Below are positions 46,390-57,936 of a stretch of 64,000 nt of DNA, one piece after another (the first letter of the stretch is position 1; every line of letters starts with the position of its first letter). Where the stretch lies: the NCBI GenBank assembly GCA_021464415.1, contig JAKCWG010000723.1:186001-250000 (forward strand), given 5' to 3'. Origin of the DNA: Lonicera japonica (taxonomy: Eukaryota; Streptophyta; Magnoliopsida; Dipsacales; Caprifoliaceae). The notes under the pieces were generated by a model. That model was not told the origin of the DNA. It ran no database searches and saw only the letters and a list, made by a program, of their open reading frames with translations. The translations under genes were made by a program, and so were the position numbers.

Positions 46390-49300
46390 AGTGAAGCAAT
46401 GGACTAGGCCTTAGCAAACAAAGTTCATTAAACCTTTTAAAAAGAGTGCAGTAGAGAATTAAGCAGCGGTAGTAATATAATAAGAACATATCAACATAAA
46501 TAAAAATTACTTCATTATTTGAAAGTTGGTTATTATGTACTATTAATTACTTCTGATAAAGCAAGAGTTAAGTGCAAATTACGTGTACAAGTAGGGAATC
46601 AGGTATGGAGCTTCTTCTTTTTCATTTTTTTAATAACTCTACAGGCTTTTAGGGCAACTCCAATATAGCAAGGCTATGTTCTGAACAAGTACTAATGATT
46701 GATATTGATTAATGTACTTTCTGACACATCATTTAGTCTCTTAACTTTGTCATTTAATTTAGATGTTAACATGACTTTTAATGACTCCTGTTAAGCATGA
46801 TGTATGCATTACAGTGTTACTTTCTAGTTGAAAGCTAGTTTATTAAATGTTGGTTTTGTTACAGCCTTTGAAGTAGAGATAATATATATTGCTATTATTC
46901 TCATTATTTGGCAAATCACTTTTAGTGCTAATTATGTTGTTGAGCTTCAATGACCATTTCTTAGTTTTTGGCACGCAAGTTTTATTACTAAAAACGCGAC
47001 TTGTAAATTCATTTGTTTTTTATTAATAATTGACCAAGGTCGAACTTACGTGGCTTAGATCTAATAGCATTGTTTTCCTGTTACTGATTCTCATCTCAGT
47101 GCTTTAGTTACACAAAAAGGAACACACATTGTAACTAATTCTTTTGCATAGAATGAGGTGCCTAGATAAATATATAAGAGGTTTTGTTTACAATATACTC
47201 GAACTGCGAAAGGTTTCTTTGAGGGCTATTTTATTCTTAAAGAACAAAAGCTCCAATCTTACGTTTTGAGAAGGTATGAATAGGGAACTTGGACTTCTCC
47301 AATCTTTCGTTTAAATAGCACAACTTCCATAAAGGTTTCTCATACATAGCTTTCTACTCATATGAATAATTTATGTAAGCGTCAACCTAAATCATTGTAA
47401 CCTTAAATTATAATTAACAAAATTAGCATGCTTTTGGATAATCTTAAACAATAACTAACAGTTAGTCATTATATGCTTACAAAGACGTATATGTTTATGA
47501 ATTGTCACCGCAAAAGCGTATGAACAAAGAATTAAATTTAAAATTGTTTATTGTTTGTAAATGCCATGCCCGATGCGATCTACCTCACATAAGCAAAGTT
47601 ACCATGCATGACAAGCATTGTAAATGTTAATTGCTAAATATGATTAATGTCTTACCAATTATATAACCGTTGTATATATAAGTGCGCTATATTTGTATTT
47701 TATCACATCGAACTTATATTAATCTCCATAATCAGTTTTAAAGCATTGCATAAATTTCCTTTTTTTGAATAAATTAAATCACACTAGCGAGAAAGAAAGT
47801 ATTGTTCTCTAAATTAAATAAGAATGACATAAATATTTTTTGGGTTTGTGGGAATCATATTAATGGATAAATCTAACACGTGATAAATATGTCTTCTTCT
47901 ATTTTTTCACATGATAAGGACGGTTCCAGAAAGCCCAATTGCAGATTGTGCCCTAGCTTGTTTCCCAAAGTTACCACAATGCCCTTGTTTTTAAACTTTA
48001 TTTATTACAATTAATACCCTCCGTTTTGTCTATATAAGTGTGTGGTCTTCTAGGGTTTTGGCATAGCAGCTTCGATCTGATCGAGTCTCTATCTCATTTA
48101 GCAAAAAAAAATTAGTCTCAAAAGAAGATCTGTAGGAGTCAGCAAATCATCTCTTAGTTTTTGTCAAACCAAAATTAGGTAAACTCTCTCCCTTTATCTA
48201 TATCCTTCGATCACTCTACTTTTATCTATATATATACACATATATCGATCAAGATCCTCTAAAATGGTTAATGTCATTTTAGATGTAAAGTGGTAAATCA
48301 TGGCCATAAATTTCAAATTAGAGGGTCTAGATTGGTGCATGTCCTCGACAAAAGAAGTGTTTCCTTCTAGCGAGAACTCAGTAAATGGTAATTTAGAGTG
48401 CTTCACCTCTAAAATGACTTTAGATCCGGCTCCATAATGTTATGATCTGAACTATTAATTTCAAATTGAGTTACCAGTCTTGTATTTTGTATATTTTAAA
48501 TGGTTACATCAACTCCTATTTAATAGATCTTAAATTGAATGGTCAAATTATCTTAGTCTTCACCATATATATCTGAACCGTATAATTTAATATTAGTGGT
48601 TCATATTTTCTAATGTTATTGATGTTCATCGGGGCCGGATTGATATGTTTTCCTCACATTTCTTTCTTTATAAAAAAGAATGATAGCTCATTTTAAAATA
48701 ATGACTATGTGAAAATTTTGATGGGGATATCATATATTATGATTGAATATATTATTTTTTACAAAATTTGATTAAAAAAATTCGATTAGAAGTTTTTGCT
48801 GTAATGAAAAATAATTACAAATTCATCTACTGTAATTTCATTATTATCTTTTCCGTGAAACCATCTCCCCAAATTTCATATTTTATTTCTTTTTGTTAAC
48901 GAGAGGACCCTAGCTCCTCTTGGCTGTACAGCTTTTTTTTCCTTTTTGTAATGATGGGCATGTTTTATTTTATTTGCGTTGGGTTATTTATCAGTTTATC
49001 CTTTCCAGCTACTGTGTAAGGAAGAAAAGGGAGATTTCTCACTGGAAAAACTGGATGAACCCTTTCATCCATTTTCTGGCCCCATGTGTTACAAGGAAGA
49101 CTGCTTTTCCGTTACCCTCGGAACCTGTGAAAATGGGTATGTGTCCAAAAAAATTTCAATTTTAATTTGTATCGGGTCGGGTATATAGATCGGATATCTA
49201 GTTGGTAACAAATTTGGATATGGATTACTATTTTGTATATCCAATGGACTCACGGATTGAATCAGATCCGGTATATGTGCCTCTAAAAAGTTAGTTTGTG

Positions 49301-49780
49301 AATTACTAAAACGAAACAGTGAAAATTTTATAATGACCAAGTATTTGCCACAGAAGTTTTCCAGCAAATTCCTCAGTTTTGGAATCTTAGCCAGTTTTAC
49401 CACAAGAAAAGAAAAAATTATCAATTTGTCATGTCTATTTTTTGCTTAGCAGTCCCAATTTAATTTTCATAATATATATTTTTTGATTTGTTTCCACAGG
49501 TTGCTGCATTCACAAGTAACAAGAGTACTTGTGAGAGAGAGCTCAGATCGTTGTTCATGGCATTTCAGTTTAAGGATAGTAGAAACACCCAAGTCTGATG
49601 TTATTATGTGGGAGCGAGGTAATGTATACACGATTCTTGTTGAAGATCTAAAGAATGAGTATCATCCTGAACACAACAAGCAAAAACAGATTATTGTTGC
49701 CTTTTGTATTGTATGTATAAGTACTTGATTGATTCTAGTTTTTGTTCTTTCCTGGAATGTAAAAATTTGTAATTTCTAGT
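46390..49780 (+). pseudogene. Cassette copy 9, first promoter type (complete exon order, no insertion)
   Basis: 46,390-49,740 is collinear with 23,900-27,400 plus 31,650-32,340. Promoter-like block 47,930-48,080: GATTGTGCCCTAGC, GTTACCACAATGCCC, TATATAAG, CTAGGGTTTTGG. Leader exon ends 48,178 (CAAAATTAG|GTAAAC). Exon 2 about 49,015-49,133, with frames K-E-D-C-F-S-V-T-L-G-T-C-E-N and an alternative (both open). Exon 3 from 49,500 (TTCCACAG|GTTGCTGC): A-F-T-S-N-K-S-T-C-E-R-E-L-R-S-L-F-M-A-F-Q-F-K, stop near 49,599. Another frame to 49,728 keeps E-H-N-K-Q-K-Q-I-I-V. 3' end: TTCCTGGAATGTAAAAATTTGTAATT. Best template for the family's structure, though its coding state is doubtful. Confidence 0.55.
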
Positions 49781-50424
49781 TTGAGGTTCTGAGGTGCTAA
49801 AGAATGTGTATCCTCAACACAACAAGCAAAAAGGGGTTGTTGCTTCATGCTTTGCATGCGTTTATAAGTAATCTTTTGATTCTAGTTTTTGTTCTTTCTT
49901 GGAATGTTAAAATTTGTAATAAGCTAAGTTTAAGGTTCCGAGGTGCAATATTTTGTGATTCAAACTTTTGACATGAATGATTAGACCCTGCATGTGAATT
50001 TAACAATTTTGAATCCTTGGAACCTACCATGCCAATGGTTCATCCTGAGGCTGAAGTTTGTTGTGTTGAGACAAAAATCATGCCAATTTTTGCTTAACGA
50101 AACAACTGAACAAGGCAACGTATACATACTTCTTGTCAAAGACCTAAGAGTTGGAATGAACCTTTCCTTCTAGTGTTCTAGTGTGCCAAATGGCAAAGGA
50201 CGAAAGAGGATAAGGGGTGTCGAATCGTTCAACTATTAAAGGGATTCTTTGTTCACAAACCCTAATTTATCTAGTGTAGAACAATGACTACATAGTCCTC
50301 AACACAACAAACGAAAAGGGATTCAAACTTTGTATGGTGTAAATATTCATTTGATTCGAATTTTTGTTGTTTCCCAGAATATAAAAATAGTTATATAATT
50401 TGAAGTATAAATGTATAATGTTCT
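49781..50424 (+). repeat. Serial copies of the cassette 3' exon
   Basis: 49,788-49,857 encodes E-V-L-K-N-V-Y-P-Q-H-N-K-Q-K-G-V-V and C-V-Y-K, with its own TTCTTGGAATGTTAAAATTTG end. 50,295-50,420 repeats CCTCAACACAACAAACGAAA, AAGGGATTCAAACTTTG and a TTCCCAGAATATAAAAATAG end. With the copy at 49,660, this gives three 3' ends in series. Confidence 0.6.
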
Positions 50425-50429
50425 GAGTT

Positions 50430-51852
50430 TGACGTGGCCGAAATACTTCCGCAATTATGAACCCAAGTGTAGGTTGTCAAGTTATAATACTTGGTAAGTC
50501 CAAGTGTCGAACCACAATAATAGTCGGAAAGACGATGTAGCGATTACGAGTCCAAGACTTTGTTTAAAGAAGTGGATTGGTTGATTTTAATTGTTACTTT
50601 TAAAGTTATGCAATAAAAACGAAAGTGATGTATCAAATGATGAGAAAAGACTAAGGCATTATAGAATTCATTTGCTTTGCAACATTATGTAGAATCACTC
50701 TCATTCAAAGTTCTCAATGCAAAAGGGTGTGAAGCAAAAGCAACCCATTCCCATATAAATGCCAAATAAAGAAATGGTGTAAACAAGACTTAACACAAGT
50801 GTATCTCTCCTTTGTATCTTGTAATCAAAGGATGTGAAGCAAGTGCAACCCATTCCCATATAATGCTCAACCAACATACAAATTTAAGATACACCAAAAT
50901 AAAAGGCATAAATTTAAACTAGTCATTTGATAACCTTGATTATGAAATTGGCCACTTAAAAGAGTTAAGCATAATAAATCATAACATTTCCTTTGCCTAA
51001 GATTGGGAGGTCTAGGTGGTGGATGAACCGTCCGGTATAGACATATTTGATAAATACAAATTGAATCCTTAGGGAGATTAGTGGAGTTGTTTATGACATA
51101 AACTAAAGAGATCCTCTTTGGCAACACCTTAACTAAGAAAATATTGAGTCTCAAAATCACATAAAGTGTAGAAAGCACTCAACATATCATTAAAGCATTC
51201 AAGGATTGGAATCTCAAATTTATGGTGTTTCCATGAATATCAAAGACTAATCATACTTGGCAATGAAAAGTATCTCATTCATAGAAGGAATGGACATAGG
51301 CTAGTAAGAAATACACAAGTGTATCATCTCTTCATTAATGCTTGAGCACTAGGTATACAAGGCATACAAAGTCAAATCATCTTATGAATATTATCTTACT
51401 AGCTTATGGATGGTTGATTAAATGGAGAAGATGAAGGATTCAACAAGTATTTAACAATACTAACAATGGAATTAGAAATGAACTTACATAATTAATGCAT
51501 TGAAAACTTCATCTTTTATCCTTAGCAAAGAAATTTACTCCATAATAAGTGTAGAGACAAGAATTATAGAAGTGTATTCCATTTCTCTTCAATGAAGAAA
51601 ATAAATTACAAATTCTAGAGAGAGAGTAATATTGAAGACAAGTAAAATAAAACTATTAATAATTCAAGAGTCTAAGTATATTTTCAATACAATAATGGAG
51701 ACTATATATATAGATGAGTGTGTTGTCTCCTTCTCCTCTCTCTACTAAAGAACCAAAGAGAAACTACCCCTTTGTCCATTGGAAAATAGCCACTTTTGTA
51801 TAAAATACAATATTCTAGGAGATAGTGATATGAGCCACTATTTAGTCTCCAA
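50430..51852 (-). mobile_element. LTR (left part) of a minus-strand LTR retrotransposon, interrupted by the chromovirus
   Basis: Begins TGACGTGGCCGAAATAC, as in the solo LTR at 6,602 (TGACGCCGAAGG), and follows its GTGTAGGYNGTCAAGTTATA and GTGTCGAACCACA blocks. The LTR resumes after the nested element at 62,569 and ends at 62,960. It is the 3' LTR of a minus-strand element whose interior starts at 62,961. The left flank GAGTT (50,425-50,429) should be repeated at the element's other end, outside the window. Confidence 0.75.
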
Positions 51853-53871
51853 TGTAATACCCGTATCTCATTTCCAGTGTAAATTTTTCTTGGCATTTGG
51901 TTAAACTTAAATAGCCACTTTGGATAGTGAATTCTCGATTTGAATTCTTTTTGGATGATGTAAAACCTTTAGCATGTCAAAGTAGGCATATGAAGTTTGT
52001 AAGATCAATCGTTTCCCTATTCGGGAGGCCCGAATCGAAATTGAAGTATAAATCGCAAGTTTTGATATTACGCGATTTCTAAATTTTTGATCAACTTTGT
52101 AAGGACATAACTTTTTATTTAGATATCCTAATGAGTCCCCGTTGGTGCCCAAAGTTCCGTATCGTTCCCCTCTACAACTTCTGTGTTTGGCCCGGAATGA
52201 GATTCCAGCATTTCGAGGGTCCGGGAAGCCAAATATCAGTTGATTTTTGTGCAGTGGTTCCAAGATCGATCTTGGACTTCCCAAGATCGATCTTGGACTA
52301 TCCTGGGAGGAAAACTTTTTGGCAGAGAGCTCCCAAGATCGATCTTGGACCCCCAATATCGATTCTTGGTGCCCTAGAGTCGAATTTTGACGAGTTTTGA
52401 CCCGATTTTTCTCCCATTTAACCTCATTTCTTCTACCACTTCGACTCATATGCCTCCCTTGTGGTCTAAGGGTTCTATAGAGAGGGAAATGAGGGATCTT
52501 AGAGTGTTCTTTTCAAATCTACTTCATGGTTCAAGATTAAAGCCTTGAATCAACACTTTCTCCACTATTCATCATCTCCTATCTTCATTCCTCTCATTTG
52601 AGCACCAAAGGAGCAAAGGTTTGTGGTGGTTCTGGAGTGTGGCTTCAAGGGTTCAATACAAGCTTCCAATATTTGCTTCTAGTATCTTAGAGGTGGGGAC
52701 ACTATTACTAAAACTAATTTCTTAAAAGTTTATTGTTGTGTTATCATCTTCCCCAAAAATTATACAAACCCTAGGTGGGTTAAGCTTACAATTGGGCAAA
52801 GAGTTACAAAACTTTGATTATCTTACTATTAATGCTTGATATCACTTGATTTTACTATATTTCAAGCATGTATGTCTCAATTTATTATGTTTTGCCCAAA
52901 ACCCACCAAGATGGAGATGAAGCTTATAAATTTCTACATGAACTATACTTGTACTTATCTTGGTGGAATGATTGGTGATCTTATAACACCTATACTTGAA
53001 GATGATGGGGAAAATATGTATAAGTTGCTTTGGAACTCAATGATTGTGTTGACTACTTATGATTTTGGTATATATATACATACATGTGTTTTGTTGTTTA
53101 TGATATTACCTCTTGTGGCACAATTATCTACATAGGTGTATATAGCATGGTTGTAGCCTTGCTTATGATTATTAGGTTGGAGCCCATATGTGCGGTTGGA
53201 GCCGCTTGATTATCTTACGGGTTGGAGCCCGAGTACCGGTACTAGCTAGATGAGGGTTGGAGCCCTCTTGATATTATAAGGGTTGTAGCCCTTTGGTTGC
53301 CTTCGAGATGACTATACCTAAGGTAGGATAATTGGTGCCTTACATAGCCAACACATTATAATTCTGTATTATGTTTGAACTTGTTTTCTATAATCACGTA
53401 TGTGTGCGGTTATAACTTATATTTTCTTAAAGCAATTTAACTGTATAGTTCCCACTGAGCCCGGTTGGCTCACCCCATTATTATTTTCGTAGGTACTTCA
53501 ACAGGTACTAAGGGACGGGGATGAGGGAAGGACGTATCATCCTAGATTTGCCTCTAATGTTGATGAGAGTTTCTTATGAAGGAGAAACCTTGTTTTAACT
53601 TTTGTGTCGACATGTATTATGTATTTCCTTTAGAATTCCTTATTGTATAATTATTAAACCTTATTACACCAATGAGTGATTTATATGTATAGTGGTAAAC
53701 CAAGCTATGTATGGACATCTTTAAATGATGTATGGTTATTTCCTCTGTTATGTTGGATTAATTATCCAAGGTTTCAATATTTTATTCACTTTTTGCTATT
53801 GTTAGTGACGGCAACCCGTTATTGCCTACTTCTGAAGGTAGATGCCTTCATACGGATATTAGGGCGTCACA
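51853..53871 (+). repeat. 5' LTR of the chromovirus
   Basis: 2,019 bp, from TGTAATACCCGTATC to ...GGGCGTCACA. Differs from the 3' LTR by scattered substitutions and a 21-bp segment near 52,350 absent from the 3' copy. Contains a palindrome array (52,260-52,369), repeated GGTTGGAGCCC units (about 53,165-53,300) and CCCACTGAGCCCGGTTGGCT at about 53,452. Reading frames within it are not genes. Confidence 0.95.
52260..52369. repeat. Palindrome array in the 5' LTR
   Basis: The perfect 16-bp palindrome CCAAGATCGATCTTGG occurs at 52,260-52,275, 52,281-52,296 and 52,333-52,348, with a decayed fourth copy at 52,353-52,369. In the 3' LTR the copies are at 60,969-60,984, 60,989-61,004 (one change) and 61,042-61,057; the fourth is deleted. 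Confidence 0.95.
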
Positions 53872-53874
53872 AGT

Positions 53875-53886
53875 TGGTATCAGAGG
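53875..53886 (+). other. Primer-binding site (initiator tRNA-Met type)
   Basis: TGGTATCAGAGG starts three bases after the 5' LTR. It agrees with the TGGTATCAGAGC complement of the tRNA-Met 3' end used by many plant LTR elements. Confidence 0.85.
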
Positions 53887-54214
53887 CATAGGTTTTCTTT
53901 TCTTTCGCCGAAGAGTGGGTATACGAGGGTTCCTTCCTTTTAGTTTCGCGTATACGTGTATGTCATGATTGTTTGGATGCTTGGAATGAGTGGAACAATA
54001 GTAAGCACAGGTGATTGCTGGGTTATATCATAGTTAGCCGCCGGCCAATGGATAACTATCCTATAAATCATCAGTCTACTGTCGCTAACTAGAGTTATAA
54101 CTTGGTGACCGAGTTCCCAGATTACGTATTCCTCCCCTTATCATATCCTTCGATTTCGTCGATTTGTTTTTGGGTTATTTGTTGTGCTGAACACTTCTTT
54201 TGTTTCCATATAGC
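53887..54214 (+). other. Untranslated leader of the chromovirus
   Basis: Between PBS and gag ATG; no feature seen beyond an expected leader and packaging region. Confidence 0.6.
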
Positions 54215-55102
54215 ATGCCACCCAAGAAGAGGAATGCTAAGCGCACTGTCCACCTTGATGACATCCAAGGTGGTGATGGTCATGAGACAAATCCTAATGA
54301 TCCTCAAGGTGGTATCCCCGAAGGGGGAAATAATACTGAACTTGTCTCAGCCATGAACAAAATGATGAAGGAATTTTTGGGAAGCCTTTCGGGAATCCTC
54401 AAAAATAATCATAGGTCAACTTCTGGGGATGCCGGACCTAGCCGTCGAACCGAAAAGACTCCTATTGAGCTGGATACTCAGGAAGAAGAGGAGGAGACAC
54501 CTCAAGGAGGGGAGAACAAGGAGATGATCTATCTCCGCGAGTTTACCCGACTCCAGCCTCCTACCTTTGATGGGACAGATGGACCCGAAAAAGCAGAAAC
54601 GTGGCTTTATTTGGTTATGGAAAAGCTGGAAGTTATTAAAACTCCAAAGAAGATGCGGGCTAAGTTCGCAGCCACAAAACTCACCGGGATTGCTCATCGT
54701 TGGTGGCGAACCCAGAATATGACAGAGGAAATCACTAGGTGGTCAAAATTCAAGGAGGCCTTTGAGGCCCAATTTGTTTCAGATGCATTTCGGTGGGAAA
54801 GGAGGGATGAACTACGTACCCTTACACAGGGGGACAAGTCAGTCGAAGAGTACCGACAAAGGTTTGAAGAGTTGTGTGTCTATATGGACAACCCCACCGA
54901 CCGCGAGAAAAAGGAAATGTTTTTCTTGGGATTGAAGGATGACTATCGTCATAACATGGGATTTTACAACTTTCCTACTTACAAGGATGTGGTCGAAGCA
55001 GCGTTAAGACAAGATAGCCAATATGTACAACCTTTTCGTCATTCTTTTTCTAGCAATACGGGGAGGAAGAGAGGAAATGATGGCAATCGAAGAGGGAAGT
55101 AG
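54215..55102 (+). pseudogene. gag: gag (capsid/nucleocapsid), cut by an in-frame TAG
   Basis: The first ATG of the long frame is 54,215 (M-P-P-K-K-R-N). An acidic, low-complexity N-terminus is followed by a retrotransposon gag domain: R-L-Q-P-P-T-F-D-G, A-E-T-W-L, A-A-T-K-L-T-G-I-A-H-R-W-W, F-K-E-A-F-E-A-Q-F, then L-T-Q-G-D-K-S-V-E-E-Y. TAG at 55,100-55,102 interrupts it; the frame stays open beyond, and a CAG-to-TAG change would explain the stop. Gag forms the particle that packages element RNA. Confidence 0.9.
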
Positions 55103-55585
55103 GACAAGAGTAAGAAGTTCCAATCAAGTTCAGAATCTTCTGGGGGAAAGTATACAAGTAGTGGCGGTAGCAGTGGAAGTTCTTTTGGGGTTTGTTTTAA
55201 TTGCGGTGAGGCTGGGCATTATGCTAAGAGGTGCCCTCAAAACGCAGATGCAACGCAAGGTGGCAGGAGTGGCTATGAACGTGGTGATAGGGGTCGAGGA
55301 AATGGCAGGGGTAGAAGTCGATCAGGTGGCCGATATTCTCAAAGCATGAATCAAGGACAAAGTCAAACTCAGAGCAGGAGCCAATACCAATCAAGTTACC
55401 ACCCAAACCCACCACAAGGTCAAGGATCCCAAGGAGGCCGCATATTCACACTTGCCCCTATACCGGATCAGGAGGACCACACTGTCATGGAAGGTAGTCT
55501 CGTTCTTTTCACTACTGGAGTTAAGGTTTTATTCGATACCGGTGCATCCCATTCCTTTATTTCATCTGCATGTGCATTTAGTTAG
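55103..55585 (+). pseudogene. gag zinc knuckle and protease segment
   Basis: Same frame as gag. A CCHC knuckle C-F-N-C-G-E-A-G-H-Y-A-K-R-C (about 55,192-55,233) binds RNA. A Gly/Arg/Ser/Gln-rich linker leads to the retropepsin motif F-D-T-G-A-S-H-S-F-I-S (about 55,533-55,565) with its catalytic Asp. The frame is cut by TAG at 55,583-55,585, where related elements usually have an S-L-G-L-like segment. Confidence 0.9.
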
Positions 55586-57936
55586 GGGTTAAAAACTAGG
55601 AGCTTAGGTCAAAGAGTTACGATTGGGACTCCATTGGGAGGTAGCATTGTTCTTAGTAGATATTGTACTGCAATTATCACCCTTCACTGTGATTGTTATA
55701 TGGAAGATAATTTTATCATCATGGACATGGCTCCATACGAACTCATTCTTGGAATGGATTGGTTGACCAAATACAAGGGCATAATTGATTGCTACGCTAA
55801 GAAAGTTTTCATCACCCAATCGTGGGGAGAAACAGTCATTTTCTTCGGAGAGAGGTACAATTTATATCCAATCACATATGCTACAAAGAAGGAGCAAAGG
55901 GACTATATGGGGTGGCTTGCCAGTATTGTAGGTGATGAAGCACCACTGTTAACGCCCTTTGATATCCCTATTATCAACGAATTTGTGGACGTCTTCCCCG
56001 AGGACTTACATGGGTCACCCCCACAGCGAGAAGTAGAATTCTCGATTGATCTTGTACCCGAAGCTTCTCCAATTTCTATTGCACCCTACCGGTTGGCACC
56101 GACCGAGCTAAAGGAGCTTAAGGCCCAATTAGAAGATCTATTGTCCAAGGAATTTATTCGTCCTAGTTCATCACCGTGGGGAGCACCTCTTCTCTTTGCC
56201 AAGAAAGCCGACGGATCTTTGCGACTCTGCATTGATTATCGCCAACTGAATAAGATGACAATCAAGAATAAGTATCCTCTTCCTCGTATAGATGACCTAT
56301 TTGATCAATTACGTGGGGCTCATTTCTTTTCAAAAATTGACCTTCGATCAGGATACCATCAGTTGAGAGTTCGAGATGAGGACATTCCTAAGACTGCTTT
56401 TCGCACCCGTTATGGGCACTTTGAGTTCTTGGTGATGCCATTCGGGTTAACTAATGCTCCTGCAGCATTTATGGACTTAATGCACCGTATTTTTCGTCCC
56501 TACCTTGATCATTTCGTCGTGGTCTTTGTTGATGACATCTTGACCTATTCCCGTTCTGAAGCCGAACATGTGAATCATCTCCGTATAGCCTTGCAGTTAC
56601 TCAGAAATCATCAACTATATGCAAAATTTTCCAAGTGTAGTTTTTGGAAGGAAGAGGTGAAATTTTTAGGCCACATAGTGACTCGTGGGGGAATATCTGT
56701 TGATCCAGCCAAAATCGAAGCCGTATTAAATTGGAATCGGCCAACTAATTTGACAGAGATTCGTAGTTTTCTGGGGTCAGCCGGCTATTACCGACGATTT
56801 GTTCAGGACTTTTCCCGAATAGTTGTTCCACTTACTCACCTTACACAAAAAGGTGTACCCTTTATTTGGGATGACCGCTGTGAAGAGGCATTCAACGAGC
56901 TAAAGCGTCGTCTCACCACCGCTCCTGTCCTAACCTTACCGGAGAGAGGTATAGGATACGTTATCTATTGTGACGCTTCTCGTCTTGGTTTGGGTTGTGT
57001 CCTCATGCAACTTGACCATGTTATTGCTTATGCTTCCCGTCAATTAAAGACTCACGAGAAGAACTACCCGACTCATGACCTCGAATTAGCCGCAGTGGTA
57101 TTTGCGTTAAAGATATGGAGGCACTATCTCTATGGAGAAAGATTTGAAGTATTCTCGGACCATAAAAGTCTTAAGTATATTTTTACACAAAGGGACCTGG
57201 ATCAAAGGCAACGTCGTTGGGTAGAATATCTCGAGGATTATGACTTTACACTTCAGTATCACCCAGGTAAAGCAAATGTAGTTGCAGATGCACTTAGTCG
57301 AAAATCGCAAGGATCAATCTCTGCATTAAGATGTCGTGAGTGGAGGCTTTTGGAAGAACTCCAGCGGTATAACCTAATTGTGCGTCGTCAAGAGAATTTC
57401 GTTTTCTTATCTAATCTTGTGGCAAGACCAGCGATGTTGAACCGTGTAATTGAGAGCCAAGGATATGACCCTCACCTTAATGAATGCCGTACTAAAATCT
57501 TAGCGGGGGAAGTGATTGAGAATATCACTTTAGGTGCTGATGGTGGAATTAGATATATGAGTAAGTTGATGGTTCCACAGTCAAATGGTGAGCTTAAGCA
57601 AGCAGTTTTGACTAAAGCTCATAATTTCGAATTTTCCATACATCCCGGTAGCACCAAGATGTACCGAGATTTAAAACGTACTTATTGGTGGCCAGGTATG
57701 AAGCGAGATGTGGCCTTATTTGTCTCACGCTGCCTATCATGTCAAAGGATTAAGATAGAACATCAAAGGCCAGCAGGGCAACTTCAACCCCTTCAAATTC
57801 TCGAATGGAAGTGGGAAAACATTACGATGGATTTCTTGATGGGTTTGCTCAGAACGCAATGTAAAAACAATGCAGTTTGGGTGATTGTTGACCGCCTCAC
57901 AAAATCAACGCATTTCTTGCCAATCCGAGAGAACGA
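55586..57936 (+). pseudogene. pol: pol: protease end, reverse transcriptase, RNase H, integrase N-half
   Basis: Same frame, open for 783 codons. Protease end I-L-G-M-D-W-L; RT with [33 protein letters not shown] and catalytic F-V-D-D (about 56,525); RNase H with Y-C-D-A-S and D-A-L-S-R-K; integrase zinc region H...H-P-G, then C-L-S-C-Q, and first catalytic Asp in I-T-M-D-F. The coding sequence breaks at 57,936, after N-D of the segment following V-I-V-D-R-L-T-K-S, where the solo LTR is inserted. RT copies element RNA; integrase inserts the cDNA. Confidence 0.95.

Noticed and set aside
51907..52449. 180-codon minus-strand frame and the 170-codon version at 60,616-61,128
   Set aside because: Both are shadows of the two chromovirus LTRs; the apparent conservation is just LTR identity.
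52836..53135. Plus-strand LTR frame and its copy at 61,526-61,795
   Set aside because: Present in both LTRs, no domain; identity is expected from recent LTR duplication.
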